This document shows positions 25,701 to 40,700 of a stretch of DNA of 64,000 bases, piece by piece. The first letter of the stretch is position 1. Each line of letters opens with the position of its first letter. The position numbers and the translations under genes were made by a program. The notes under the pieces are model-generated. The model saw nothing but the letters and a program-made list of their open reading frames with translations, was not told where the DNA came from and did no database searches. The DNA comes from Hyposmocoma kahamanoa. Its lineage: Eukaryota; Arthropoda; Insecta; Lepidoptera; Cosmopterigidae. Location of the stretch: the NCBI RefSeq assembly GCF_003589595.1, contig NW_020654748.1, positions 2,622,173-2,686,172 on the forward strand. Direction: 5' to 3'.

Positions 25701-28700
25701 CAGCATTATAAATCCGTTGTTTGAAAAGTAAGATTCCCATAGTCAACATCGGAATCCATTGCATCATCGCTTTTCAATCGTTGGTCAAATAAAAAAACGC
25801 ATATACGTTTTCGTTGCGAGAAATCGACTAACATTTTATTTATGATCGATTTATTTGAAAGTTCTGTATACAACACTTTTTATGGGCATGGTAGGTGGTT
25901 AACGTGGAGTTTTTCAATTCCGCTACTTAATATAACTACATATACTATATATATCTGGTGGTGTATTCATTTATGCTTGTGTCATTACAATAGGTTCGTA
26001 TTTACGTCGTATTTTAGGGTCGTCGTTAGGTCGTATTTTAGTAGCAGTAGAGCTTCTTGTGAAAGAGTTCGTCTAAGGATGTACCGCCACCTTATATATT
26101 TCTGCCGCCAAGCAGTAATGTTCGCATTACTGTGTTCCGGTTTTGAAGGGTACGGGTGCCGGTGAAATTACAGGCACTTGGGACTTGTCAACTTATGTCT
26201 CAGGGTGACGGGTGCAGTAGTAGTGCACCTCAGATCTTTGCGACTTAACGAGCTGAGAATTTCCTTGCACGTATATTTATTCCCTGAACTCTATAACATG
26301 AGCCTTTTCAAGACGAGAGTGAAGAGGCAATATTATGGTCTGCATGCTACACCATCGCCGAACATGGAGGTCCAATGCGAACTTATGTTAACATAAAAAA
26401 AAGAATTTAACAAAAAAAAATTATTAAATATTTTGTGTACATAAACATAGCATCCAAATATAAAGTAATTATGTACTTAAGTATAATTTAATGGTATTTT
26501 ATGCAATCGCTGCATAATGAGGGTTCTTTAAGTTGAGTACCGTGTTTAGGCCACGAGACTTTGCCGAGTGGCACAATAAGTTCGAGATTTTACGACCAAA
26601 TTATGTAGGTAATGACTACGTACAATACTTTTTCTACAAGTAAATAAAATAATGAAACACAGCACTGAGATTTTTTAATTAGTAAAAATACGTTGTTCTT
26701 TTTTTGAAACTCATTATTGTTCTGTGAATAGAGCTATAATGAGATTTTTCACTCCAGTGTCATAGACAATGGAATTTTGATTCTGTACTAAAAAAGCGCC
26801 TTCGTGATATGATTTATGAAATTATAATTGACAGATTAAAGTACGGTAACAGAAAATAGTACATTGTGTAGTAAACGCGGTGAATAAGGAATTTTGAACA
26901 AGACTCTATTAGAAACCCGAAGTCGAACATTAGGGGCTTTTGGAGTCGAGGTACGTAATTCCCGTACCGCCCGTAAAACATTCTGTTTTTCATCATATTT
27001 AAGAGTAAGGAATATTATCAGTTATACGTTGAACTATTTAAATAATTGGAAAGTTGAACTAACAGGATGAATTTCGTCCAATAAGTTCAACTTTTTGAAA
27101 AGTGTAGCTAATTGAACTAATTGGAATATTTGTGTCCGATTAGTTGAACTGATTGAACTTATAGTTGAACTAAGTGGAATAGAGGAAATAGTACGATTGC
27201 GTGCGGGTTAACTTGACTATAATACCCTAAATAAAACCCCCGGGTCTTTTTCTTGCCATTACTTGGTACTTGGTGGTACTTGTGCAACGGGCTGGTATCC
27301 GCAACTCGACGTTAAGGCGCCTATTTTGCGAAGCTCTTGCCTTTTAAGTTTAATTAATATTCGAGATAGACTGGCATTGAGCGATGGGAGTGCTTCCCTC
27401 GCCTGTCTACAAACGGTAAGGGTGGTCCATGTATTATTACCTATGTGAAGATTTTGTACCTTTGTGTATAGTTGTTCTGGACCAATGATAGGGGAGGGAC
27501 ACTATGGGTTCTGGTCCTACAGCGTCCGTCTCCAACCCTTTTCTGGCTAGTGCTAGTAGTAGCATCTGCTGCGTCATTGCCACGTGAGCCGCTGTGTCCT
27601 TTAATCCACCGTAGAGTTACATGGTTTTGTATACATACCTCCATGAGTGCTTGATGGCATTCCTAAATGAGCCCTGAGTTTATGTCATAGCTGTTCAGTG
27701 CTTGAAGTACTGACATACTGTCGGAGAGTATTCGAATGGAGTAATTCTTTACTCTTCTCGCTATGATTGCTTCTGCCGCCAACTTGATGCCCATGCATTC
27801 AGCCTGGAATACTGCGTTGTAGTCACCCAGCGGTGTTGATATCCTAATATTGAGGTCTTCTTCCTGATATGAGAATACTCCAGTACCTGTTCCTGAATTT
27901 GGCTTAGATCCATCAGTAAAGACTCTGACCTCTCTGGGGTTCAGTCTTTCGTTGGGATCATCAAACAATTGTATCTTGTATTTTTTGTCAAAGATGGGAT
28001 TCTATCCACAGTCGCCTCCAGTAGCGGTTCCTCATTGACAGTCTCATAAGGGATTTCTATATGTGGGGTCCTCATGTGCTTCCAAAGGCCGGCTGTGTTT
28101 AGACGCACTGCTGTTGACGCCGCTTCCTGTCTAATGAACAGTGGGAGGGGTCGCAGGTCCAGCATCGCTTCGAGGGCCGCTGTTGGAGTTGTCCTCATGC
28201 AGTCGGTCGTCGCCATGCAAGCGAGTCTTTGGAATTTGTCCAGCTTGTCGGTTGCGGTCGTCAGTTTGATTCGTGGCCGCCATACTATCGCGCCGTAACT
28301 GATCACGGGTCTTATCACCGCTGTGTAGGGTCATAGTGTTATCTTGGGTGAAAGTCCCCATTGTTTACCTACCATCCTATGGCACTGCCAGAAGGTGATA
28401 GTAGCTTTTTTAATTTTGTTGTCCAGATGTTTGTTCCAGTTCAACTTGTTGTCCAGTATTACTCCCAAGTACTTGACTTCGGTTGATATCTGTAGTTCTG
28501 TACTGAAGAGTTTGGGTAGTCGTTAGTTACCTAGTAGTCGTTTGTTTGTAAACATTACTAGTTCCGTCTTTGTTGGGTTTACCGATAGTTCGTATGCTCT
28601 GCACCATCTTTCCACAATTCGGAGAGCAGCTTGTGTAATGTCGCAGAGTGTATTGGCATAATTTCTTGTTAGTAAATAATAAGTATAAATTTGAATTCCG

Positions 28701-31700
28701 AAAAACTTCTCTGACTTCGACAGCGACTCGCATAATAGCACAAAAACTTGAATAACTACCAAAACCAAACTCATACACTGTAGAGTAAATGACAAGTCAT
28801 CATTGCGAATTACAAACTTTGTTATATACACCATTACAATCTTACCACTTTCCCGCTCACATCAGTTGTTTACGGATATCCGGAGAAACGACTAACACTA
28901 TTTTGTTTCACTTTATCATCAAGCCATATACGGCCCACTGCTATACGTAAATAGAGACTCTAAAGCTATGTTTTTAAGTCGCAGTACTGTAGCCTAGCCT
29001 TAGCGAAATGAGAATGCAGAAGGCTCCGTCCATAAAAAAAAGAAACTTCAAAAATAATAAACTAAATAAAATATACAAATAACATTGTCTTACCAATCTT
29101 CTATTCTAACTAGTACAGAATTAAATAAAATTAAAGGCTTTTCGGGATGGTAATACCATCCTAAAAAACCTCAAGAATTACTCCCGTTCAATATCTATCC
29201 CTAATAACATTTAACAGGTGTAATGTTTGCATCAAATAAATTTGTATCTCTGTACTTGTACATACGTAAATCAAAAGCGACTGTCATGTATCTTTACTTC
29301 CACTGGACACAAGTATATACATATGTATATAAATGTTACGTACAAAATACAACTAAACCCTAATCGTTACTAAACTAGGTCGTTTTGCAAACTAGTTGTA
29401 AGGCCTACGGATTTACTGTACTACGTCTGTCACGCAATTTACGTAACCGCCGAAACTGGCATACTATTAACCTAGTTCAACACTACAGCTAGCTAGGTTT
29501 ATGGGGCTTTTACGGGAAAATTGGCTCGAACACCTTCTAGATCAAGTCAATTTGCACATGTGTTCATTTGTCTGTGATGTCCTACCATAGGGAAGACTTT
29601 GATATTGACGTAATGTAGAAGAGATCTCTCTAACTGGGAAATTTATTTAAAAAATAAGATTTGATAATAATGATCGGGAAGCTAACAATAGCCACTTTGA
29701 CACATACCGTTCTTGACAATGTATTCAGATACTGTAAATTATTTTTGTTCTCATTACTTATTCCTAAGGTACGAGTAGCTTCCCAGGCAAGCGATCGCAC
29801 CCGCATACTAAGGGAAGAGACTAGTCCGTCGTAATGCTGACGCGTTCTTAGCGGTGCATGGATCAATGCATCGTAGTCATTCTATAATTAGTTGGTTATT
29901 AATAACAAATAGGCGGAGCCGGTATGTGGTTGTCGGTGGTTTTTTATTTTTATTATTTTTTCGATTTTTATTTGTTTGTGTTGTTTGATTACTTACCCGA
30001 GAATAGTTTTTCATTTGTTTCCTTTTTAAATATTAGTTTTTACTGTCAACGAGCAAATCTTTGTTTATGGAAACGTCACAACACTGTCGTAATGATATTA
30101 AAAATGTCTACAGAATATATCAACAGTTAAATGATAGCCAAGCTAACGTTTGAAATGGAGAAGTAGGAAAGTTGCGGTGTGCCGCATTCGACCGCGGCAA
30201 CTCTGATATCAGTTGTTTCGTTACCGCATTGTAGCTGGCTACAAATACGGAATAATTGAGGAAGCTGAGTATTCTATAAACTTACATATTCAATTAAGTA
30301 TAGCAAAGAAACATAGATAGGAGTTGAATACAAAACGTACTCGTCGTACTTCCCGTACATTGACTTACAATTATATGGACGTCGGGTCCGCGCTAAAAAG
30401 TGTCCGAACTTATAGGGCGTTAAAATCGTACACAGAGCGTCATTCACGCTTTAGTCTTCGTTTGTTCGACTGACAGCGAAGCAAGCAAAATTAGACAGTA
30501 CTGCGATGACATTAGAATTTAAATTCAACGTTTTAGCTTTTTCATATTCTTTTACATGTCACTACGTTTAAATAGGTTGACTTGGGACATTTTTTTCGTG
30601 GGTTTTGTATTAGACCCGTCGTCCATTTATTTGTCGGTCAATGTTCCCGTAAGTGAATTTGATTTGTTTAAGTAAAGTTCTATTTTCTAAACTTCATAAA
30701 GAAGTTGTTCGAATTTCACGAAACAAATGAATATAAATTATTATTGAGCAACTCTATCATTTGGTAAAACGTCACTTCAAAAATAAACCTTATATCTAAC
30801 TCGGGAATGTATTTTAGAAGCAGTAGAGCTCGTTGTGAAGAGGTGTGTCCAGAGAAGTACTGCCTCTTTATCTATTTCTGCCGCCGCGTATTCCGGTTTT
30901 GAACGAGTGCTGGTGAAATTTCAGGCACTTGCGACTTGTCAACTTATGTATCAGGGTGACAGGCGCAGTGGCAGTGCCGCACAGATATTTGCGATTTAAG
31001 GCTCTGAGTGGCACTGCAACTGTTATCGACGGGCGTGTAGCTTACGTCACGTTTAATTTGACAGTAATAACTGATCATTAGAGACACAAGAACCTGGTTG
31101 CGGTCAACTGATGGCTTTCTCGCGATGTGATATTGAATATGTTTTGCTTTTCATACACGCCTTATCACGTTCAACGAGAGAATAGTTTATTTTGTTTAAT
31201 ATTTAATTATTCGAAATACCAAAATAATGCGTACATACCATCCATCACGTCACGTCACGTGGAGACAGACACTGTGAAGGAAGGTTTTAATGCGAGTGGC
31301 GACTCGCTATGCTTCTGACAAATCTCGCTCGCTTCCTCCAGTAGCATTAGTATCTGTATACATCGCCGTTTGTTCTTGGAGAAATTTGAATTTTAGTATA
31401 CTTTAATGATGTCAGTGCCACTCAGATATTTGCGATTTAAGGCTCTGAGTGGCACTGCAACTGTTATCGACGGGCGTGTAGCTTACCATCAGGCGACGAC
31501 TTGTTCGTCCCGTCACTTGATATATTAAAAAAAATGTATACTTTTAATAAAATCATCTTTAACAAGTTATCAAGAGAACATTCCATAATTCAAGTAAAGA
31601 ATATCATTGCCCAATCTTGGGCGAATATACTAAACGCGAAGCGAATATATTATATATTGACTGCTGAGGTAAATTTTTAATTGCAGTAGCGAACTGATAT

Positions 31701-34700
31701 GCAAGAAAATTGCAATATCAAAAGTGCAATTCATAAAGAAAGTTAACAACGGTTACACAATTTCCGTAAAACTTTGAAGCTTGGACTTTAGAAAACAATA
31801 CTTTATGTAATTCTTATCACTTTAGATTGGAACTTAATTCATTAAACGACTTTTAATGTCAAAAGTCAAAAGAGACACCGCATTTTCAGAATGTTAGTAG
31901 CAGTAGAGAACCTTGTGAATAAATTCACTCGGGGATATATTGCCACCATTCCTATTTCTACCATCAAGCAGTAATACTGCATGTAATCATTACTGCGATA
32001 CAGTTTTGAAGGATAAGGGTGCGGGTGAAATTACAGGATGAATAGGCGAGTAGCGTACTACCAGACGCACGACTTGTTCATTCCGTCACTTGATGTTATA
32101 AAAAAAAAAAAATCTTTCTAATAATAAAGTCTTTAAAATAACATCTTAAGGTATGTTTACAAAACACGTCTTCTTTTTATGGAGTATCTCCAACTAGTGA
32201 AGTTGACAACCAATTCTTCATAAAAAATCTCGTCTCGAAAAAATGCTGCCTTCTTTTAAAGTGCCGATTACAAATCTGTCGATGTAATTGGATTTTCCCA
32301 AACTATCTAACACATATAGAAGAACGAAAGTCACACACATTGCTCGAAGTAATAACAAGTTGAAGTTGCAGTGGGCAGGGCACATAGCACATAGAACTGA
32401 CGGCCGTCTGGAAATTTTTGGAGTACTATGTTCAGCAGTGGACGTCTTTCGGCTCATATGATGATGATAATGATCTAACACATATGATAATTTAAGACGG
32501 CCAATTGATGATTTTAAATAGTCCAGAAACTTTTGCGGTCATGAGCACAACAACTGACGAATGTTTTATCCTAATTGGATAAATAATAAATGTAGATACA
32601 AATATATATTTTATGTTATTTTATGTCTAACGTAACTTCTTGGTAAATTGTCCAACGTTCACTATCTATTAACGTCAGGAAGAAGGACCGCCTTGTCCTC
32701 GCTATAAAAGCATGATCTTTGACCATAGAGTTTATGTAACAGCAATTGCTATATGTAATTGACTTCCGATTAATATAAAATATTTCAATGGTCATAAATT
32801 CAAGGTTTAAGGTGCGTTAACACTAGGTCGACAGGTCGCCTTTCCTTGTCCGCCGAAGACGGCCAACTATCTACTATAAATCATTCTCAGTAAGATACTA
32901 TTTATTAATTACACAATAAATACTTGAATATTTAAATAACAGAAACTGCCACGGAAATTATGTATTGAACACTAGTCCGAAAATGACCGAAACAAACATT
33001 GAGTCGTTATTCGGTCGATTTTGCTGCCGAATTACCTATTTAACAACTTGAACGCCACGCGGGTCACCATGTGGGCCACACTACGAATGTCGTTGGAGCC
33101 ACCAGGATTTCGTAATTTTCATGAGTTTTTACAATGTTGTATTTCAATGACAATGCATTGAAAATGTAGTATTTGCCACTGTAAACTAAAAACTCTGGTG
33201 TTTTTATTACAAAAACCAATTAAATTGTATGTTGGCACACGGGTGTCCCCCGTGGCCTCAGCGGAAGGGATTACGTTTTTACATCCGCGGGGGCCGCGGG
33301 GATCACCGCTTGGCCCACCCCGTGCACCTCCCCCCGCGTGCTCTTGCGCCGCGGGCCGCGGTCGGCGATTTAGTAGCCCATTATATAAATATATCATATA
33401 AACTTCCAATAAAATACTAAATATTTATATACGTTACATACGTCCCATTTGATGCAATTTGACACAACCCTTACGAAATATAGAAAAACGTAAATAAATT
33501 CTAAGTCTTTTGTGGAAAATAAGAAACATGCTAACTGAGTGTTCTACAGGGCCACACGGCCCACCTTTCTTACTATTTGGAATGATAACGATACCTCGTG
33601 GCTTGTAAATCGCGTTTAAAGAGAAGCATTGCCTTGGCCCACCGGTGACCCGTGTGGCCTGAATGGATTCAATGGGTTTGGCCCACCCGTGCCCCCCATG
33701 GCCTGAATGAAAAGTCACTTTTTTTTAGTGGCGTTCAACGTGTTAAAAAAAAATTAATAGTGTTATTCTATAAACTCAACGAATTCATAAGAAGAAATAG
33801 TTTTATAATTTAACGATATTATAATTGTACTCATGTGTTGCAATGTAATTGAAAACATTTGGATACCTTACCCCAATCCGCATTGGACCAATATGGTGAA
33901 TTATGTATGGCCTTAACTCTCATTCTATGTCCAACACTGAGGTCTAATACTTCAGATTTTTTTGCGGAATAACAATTGCTTACGAAAGACGAATAATAAT
34001 GGAATACATAGCGTCGTCTTATTACTCTATGTTCACTTTTTTCAGTTTTGTAGAAGGAGGTGCTGGTGAAATTACAGGCACATGGGACTTAACAACTTAT
34101 GTCTTAGGGTGACGGCCCCTCAGACCTTTGCAATTTAAAGCTCTGAGTGGTACTGTAACTGTTATGGACAGGCGTGTATCTTACCATCAGGCGCACGACT
34201 TGTTCGTCCCGTCACTTGATGTTATAAAAAAATATATAATAACACACTCACGCACTAGGGAAACCTTATGTAGCGGGTGCCATAGACAACCACAAATTAC
34301 ATCCAAACTCACGAGAGAAATAAATGTAGACTAAACAAACATTTCTTCCGGCCCGGGAATCGAACCCGGGACCTCTGCGTGTCAGATCAGCATGGTAACC
34401 ATTTGACCACGAAGGCAGTTAATATTAAGCAATAAAAAATAATAATGATGTTAATATAATAATGGTATTAATAATTAAAGATTATGAATTAAGAAATGGA
34501 AATCAAATAAATTTCATTGATATTTGTTATTCAAACCCAATGACATAAATTTACAATCTTTAATTAATGACATCATTAAAGTATACTAAAATTCAAATTT
34601 CTCCAAGAACAAACGGCGATGTATACAGAGACTAATGCTAGTGGAGGAAGCGAGCGAGATTTGTCAGAAGCATAGCGAGTCGCCCCTCGCATTAAAACCT

Positions 34701-37700
34701 TCCTTCATAGTGTCTGTCTCCACGAGACGTGACGTGATGGATGGTATGTACGCATTATTATGGTATTTCGAATAATTAAATATTAAACAAAATAAACTAT
34801 TCTCTCGTTGAACGTGATAAGGCGTGTATGAAAAGCAAAACATATTCAATATCACATCGCGAGAAAGCCATCAGTTGACCGCAACCAGGTTCTTGTGTCT
34901 CTAATGATCAGTTATTACTGTCAAATTAAACGTGACAGCTCGAAAGTGCCATCCGCCACTGTCTTTAAGATACTTCGATGCTTTCTTGGGATTATGTTTA
35001 CGTTAACGTGATGTGGACAGATGAAGTTTTGTCGTTATACAGGATAAATACCCAGCAATGGGACGTAGAATGGGTCGTCTTCTTATCAGGTCATGCTTCC
35101 TTTAAAATAATACTTTTATTACATTGAGTTATAATAATAATAATGGTCTCAAACCATGGAATTTCCTGTGCTATGTCACTCATACTATACTATGTTAATT
35201 CATTTTGGGGCACGTACCAGAATTCCCAAAACATAACCAATTTAGAAAACCTTTTTTTTTTATAATATCTAGTCACAGGACGGACAAGTCGTGAGCCTTA
35301 TGGTAAGCTACACGCCTGTCCAAAACAGACATAAGTTGACAAGTATCATGTGCCTGTAATTTCACCAGCACCCTTCAAAACCGGAACACAGTAATGCTGA
35401 AATTACTGCTTGACGACAGAAATAGGTAAGGTGACAGTAATTCCCTAGACGAACTCTTTCACAAGGAACTCTACTGCAACTAAATTTCCCAATTTGGTCC
35501 TACCGGGAATCGAACCCGAGACACCTCCTTATCCAGCGCTTACAGTGTAAACCGTTGATTCACCGATCGTCAAAGTTGGAGTAGTTTGTTGTCGCCTTAA
35601 TTGGCTAATTTAGTTCCCTTGTGAGTTTTGTGACACAAAACAAAGACGATCTTTAAAAGATAACTAGTGGCAAACTATGAGCAGAATCATTGTATGATTT
35701 ATTCATTAAGTTATTGAAAAATCATCGATTTTACCAATGAACCGTGAACTACGGGAACCGGACCATTGAACGTTATTGTAATATTTAACCGTTGCTTGAA
35801 CTTTAAAAACCACTGGAGTACTGTTATTTTTGTAAATGTTTACAGACATCTGGAATGACTAGGTTCTATCCATACACATTGGGTGAAGGCAGTCATTGGA
35901 ATTGTATTATAATATTTAATTTAATAATTTAGTTTGTTTCATTTAATTCTTTAATAATTTAATTAGTTTAATTGAATTCTGTAATAATTTAATTTGTGAA
36001 ATTTCAATCTGTAATAATTTAATCATGTAAAATGTTATTGCTACTTACACTAATTTTTGGCCGAACGGATATCATGCTGGTCTGTCATGCAGCGGTCCCG
36101 GATTCGAGTCCCGGGACGACAGAAATATTAGTATGACTTATTTTTATTTCTCTTGTGAGTTTAGGTGCAATTTGTGGTTGTCTATGTGTGTGTCCAAAGT
36201 CCATGGCACCCACGGTACAGGAGGTCCAATCTCGATCTCCGTCAGACATCCGTCCGAAACAATTACTGTCAAATAAGTAATATTCGACAAAATTAAAAGA
36301 CAAGTATCAAGTATGAAGCTTCATCCGCATCACGCGTCTTTTCATTTGGTCAAGTATTACGTATTTGGCAGTAATTGTTTCGGACGGATGTCAGACGGAG
36401 ATCGAGAGTAAACCCCCTGGGTTTCCCTAGTGCAACGTAACACACACACGCGTTATTATTATTAAGTTCCTTACGAATAAAGTTGAGAATTTTCAATCGT
36501 TTTCAAACACGAAATCAATCGAATCATCATACGTAGGCGATCATAGTCCATCTAGTTACGCATTACCGTTAAATAAATCACCGGTACCAGAAACTCGTGT
36601 GACGGTCGCGACCTTTGGTTTCCTATTGTCAATGACTTTGTCAAGTTAACTTTCACGGTCAATAAAATGATAGAGATTCGCATGATTTTCAGCAAAACAC
36701 GTGAGGTTAAGTAATACTCATGGATAAAGAAAATATAATGTATATATTAAGTAAAAGGAACGTAAAAAGGTCATTCTCGGACTAATGTTCACTACCAGTA
36801 GTTTAGTAGCAGTAGAGCTCCTTGTGTAAGAGTTCGTCCAGGGAAATACTGCCACCTTACCTATTTCTGCCGCCAAGCTTTAAGTTATATTGAGTTCTGG
36901 TTTTGAAGGGTAAGGGTGCTGGTGAAATTACAGGCACATGGGACTTGTTAACTTATGTCGCAGGGTGACGGGCGCAGTGGCAGTGCCCCTCAAATCTTTA
37001 TGGTTTGAAGCTCTGAGTGGCACTGCAACAGTTACGGACAGGCATGTAGTTTACCATCAGGCGCATGACTTGGTCGTCCCGTCACTTCACATTGTAAAAA
37101 AAATTATCAAAATCATTGACTTACAATTATATGGACGTCGGGTCCGCGCTAAAAAGTGTCCGAACTTATAGGGCGTTAAAATCGTATGCAGAGCGTCATT
37201 CACGCTTTAGTCTTGGTTTGTTCGACTGACGGCGAAGCAAGCAAAATTAGACAGTTCTGCGATGACATTACAATTTAAATTCAACGTTTTAGCTTTTTCA
37301 TATTCCTTTACATGTCAATACGTTTAAATAGGTTGACTTGGGACATTTTTTTCGTGGTTTTTGTATTAGACCCGTCGTCCATTTATTTGTAAGTCAATGA
37401 TCAAAATTTAAATTGTTGATCTAATTGATTTTACTCAATACCGCATAGCACTCAACTGCAAATGAATTCATATGAAAAATTATTACTTTCCATTCTATTG
37501 TTCCAAGTAGTCTTGATTATGCAGAAGAATTTGTATTTCTATGGAATACTTGAAAGTCTAATTTAAGGAGCTTAAGCAGAACTGTGGCAAGAATTGAGGG
37601 CACTGCAGTTCGCACTGGCCTAGATTCGTTTTTGATGTTTTTGTTTCAACGTCGAGGGAAAATTGAATGCATTCGTCGTATCAATCCGTTGCTACCGCAT

Positions 37701-40700
37701 TTTTCTTAATTTGGTTTAGTCACGTTCACTGTGGGTCGATGACGACGTACGAACGTTGCTTTATACATACATAACTTCAGAGTTTCAGCAGCTCGATTTT
37801 GATTGCCTCTCCCGATCGGAAACTGCGTCTTTTCCGAGTCGAGGCGAATAACTGCGATTCACAACTGGCCGATCGGAAACTTTAGACATTTCTAATTTGG
37901 ACAATAGTTGATTTAACTCGGAAATTAGAAAGATATAGTAGGGATCAGGTTCATCTTCTCGCTCAGAAACCCATCTGATTTTGAGACTACCCGATAGGAT
38001 CGATTCTTATTTGAATCAAAATCAGGACGCAGATCACTACATCATTCAAAGAAACAATTAATTTCCTATGACCAACACTATCGTTTTTTAAATAAATCTT
38101 CATCTGCTTTCTTTGATTTTTGGAACGTGGTAATGTTTTTATGACAATTCTAAAATGTCGTAAAAGGCAGAGGTATCAAGTATTTTAAAACAATCCTTAA
38201 GCGCGTTTGCGAACTGCGTCCGCATCTGCACTGTGACATTTCGGATCATTTCTCGGAAATGCGCAAACGCTCTAAGTGATGGAAACAAGGTAACACTGTG
38301 CGTGATGTAGACATATTTTCGACAAGCAATAAAATGTGAACAAGTGAGTGCACCTACTGGTAAGCGACATTCCTGTCCATAGCAGTTGCAGTGTCACTCA
38401 GAGCTTTAAACCGCAAAAATCTGAAGGGCACTGCCACTGCACCCATCACCCTAAAACATAAATTGACAAGTCCCATGGACCTGTAAAATCACAATCACCG
38501 TTATCGGAACGCAGTAATTCTCACATTACTGCTTGGCGGCAGAAATAGGTAAGGTTCTTCCCTAGACGTACTTTTTCACGAGGAGCTCTAGTGCTACTAA
38601 ATTTAAAAATATTAGTTAGGAGAAAATACCAGAAAATAAGGAAAGAGAATCTGTTATATGCTCGAAATTAATAACGCAACTAAATAGCTTAAGTTTCATT
38701 TTCGTGGAAACTGTGGTAGTGGACTGCGTCGCGGAATCAGGCCACTGCAGTTTGCACTGTCCTAGATTCACGTCTTGCTTTTGTTTCCGCGACCACATTC
38801 GCTCTTCATCATAATCAAGTGCTTTCCACTTTATATAGAGCTCTCTTATTTATTTATTCTACCTTCTGAGGTAGTTTTTTTTATATACTAAGGCATGTTA
38901 CAAGAAAGACGATGATGTGTCAAATAACCACACTAATTATCAAATCTTATAGTAGGAAATTCCCTGTACTATAAATGTCAAAGGTGTGCAAATGTCCTGG
39001 GATACGGGTACCAGAATACCCAGATCGAAACCAATATAAAAAAAAATCATTTCTGATCCTCATCCAGCGCCCACAATGTAATCCGTTGGGCCACCTAGAT
39101 TGTTAAGATGAGAAAATGACCTAGTTTTTAACCGACTTCAAAAAAAGGAGGAGGTTCTCAATTCGTCTGTATCTTTATTTTTTTTGTATGTATGTTACGC
39201 GATAACTCCGTCATTTGTGAACCAATTTTGATAAGGGTGGCAAACTAGGGGATGAATGACTTTTGAGGTCGGTTTTTTTAACCGGAGGTTAGGTTATATA
39301 TATTTATTTCAATATTGAATTCACCAGATTCATAGAAATTGACACTAAATCGCGTATATATTTGTTTTTTCAAACGCTTTCCAGGTCACGACAGGTGACT
39401 GAGTTGGTAACGTTATCAACAAGTTATGTCTAATATTAATGCAAACCACCATATTTTTCTCTATTTGTTGTACAAAAGTAATTAATTAAATACCTTAGTT
39501 TTTAAGATTTCAAAGGACATTCCAATTTACGTTAGGTATGTTTTACAAATTATTTTATTTTAACAATATAAATTTTATTAAATTTTGTTGTTAATGGTAA
39601 TTAGAACAATTTAAAACATATTAATCAGTAATGCAGTCTTATGTCTGCTTGAAATTTTTCATCAGAGTAAATACTTGATCCCAAAGTACATAATTACTAA
39701 ACATACATTTTTTTTCACTTACAGTTACACTTATATGTTTATTCCAATCCGCACATGCACTTACATATTGAATAGGTACTTTAGATGCACTATTCACACT
39801 TTATTACACTTTTTATTTTATTTCTATTCGTTTATTGGATCTTTCATTCAATTCAATTCAATTCAATTAATTTATTCATTCGTTATTACAGGTACATGAT
39901 ATAGATGGTAATAATAATTTTATGGAATCTCTGCAATAAACCAAAGTGGCATACGAAGTCAATTAAATAAAAATGTAATGTCAAAACAATAATAAAAGAA
40001 AAATGGATACAATGTCAAAAAACTAATAATAATTAAAAAGTCTAAAAATATTAATAACTAAATGGTACCCAACTGTCAGCATTTACCTATTCTAAGAAAC
40101 TGTCATTAAAACATTCTTCTATGCTATAGTAACACTTGTCAATTAATAATTGTTTTAATACATGCTTGAATTGCATTTCACTAAGATTTTTCATTGCGTC
40201 TGGAATTTTATTAAATATTTTGGGTGCCATATCAACAACGCTATTTTTGTATAGGGCCGTTTTACATACATTACATTATTACAAATAACTTCTAGATTTA
40301 GTACGTCTCGTTGGTTCTGACTGAAAACCAGCGCCTTACTGAACTTAGGCATGTGCTGATGCAATCTGTATTTGTGTCACACTAGTGAATAAAGTGTTTA
40401 TCCACCAAAATTAGTGGTACGTCAGATTCAGTTTTGATGCAAACTTGATGACCCCTTTTTTGAAAGTAGATACCTAATGTATTATTTTCTTTGATGTCTA
40501 TGATCTAAATAAGCTCCAAGTAAGAAATATCATAATCATTAAAAACAAAAACTCGATAATTAGGTTATTCAGATTTGTCACATTAAAGAAAAGATATATT
40601 TTGTAGCTAGTTATTATTTTCCAAACTGTTTTCTTTCTTTTATTCTCATTTCACTTCAAATCCATTTTAATGTAACAAGACAATTCAGCTCTGCAAGTTG

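Noticed and set aside
31127..31318. 63-codon frame repeated at 34664-34855
   Set aside because: Lies inside the 369-bp repeat; conserved only because the DNA is duplicated, and its substitutions are not obviously synonymous.
33119..33420. Overlapping 63-96 codon frames on both strands
   Set aside because: Caused by the GC-rich core of the piggyBac-like MITE; low-complexity Pro/Arg/Gly-rich translations.
35921..36022. CRISPR-like spacing of a repeated word
   Set aside because: Exact 30-bp period, but the units are a plain AT-rich tandem repeat without unique spacers in a eukaryotic genome.
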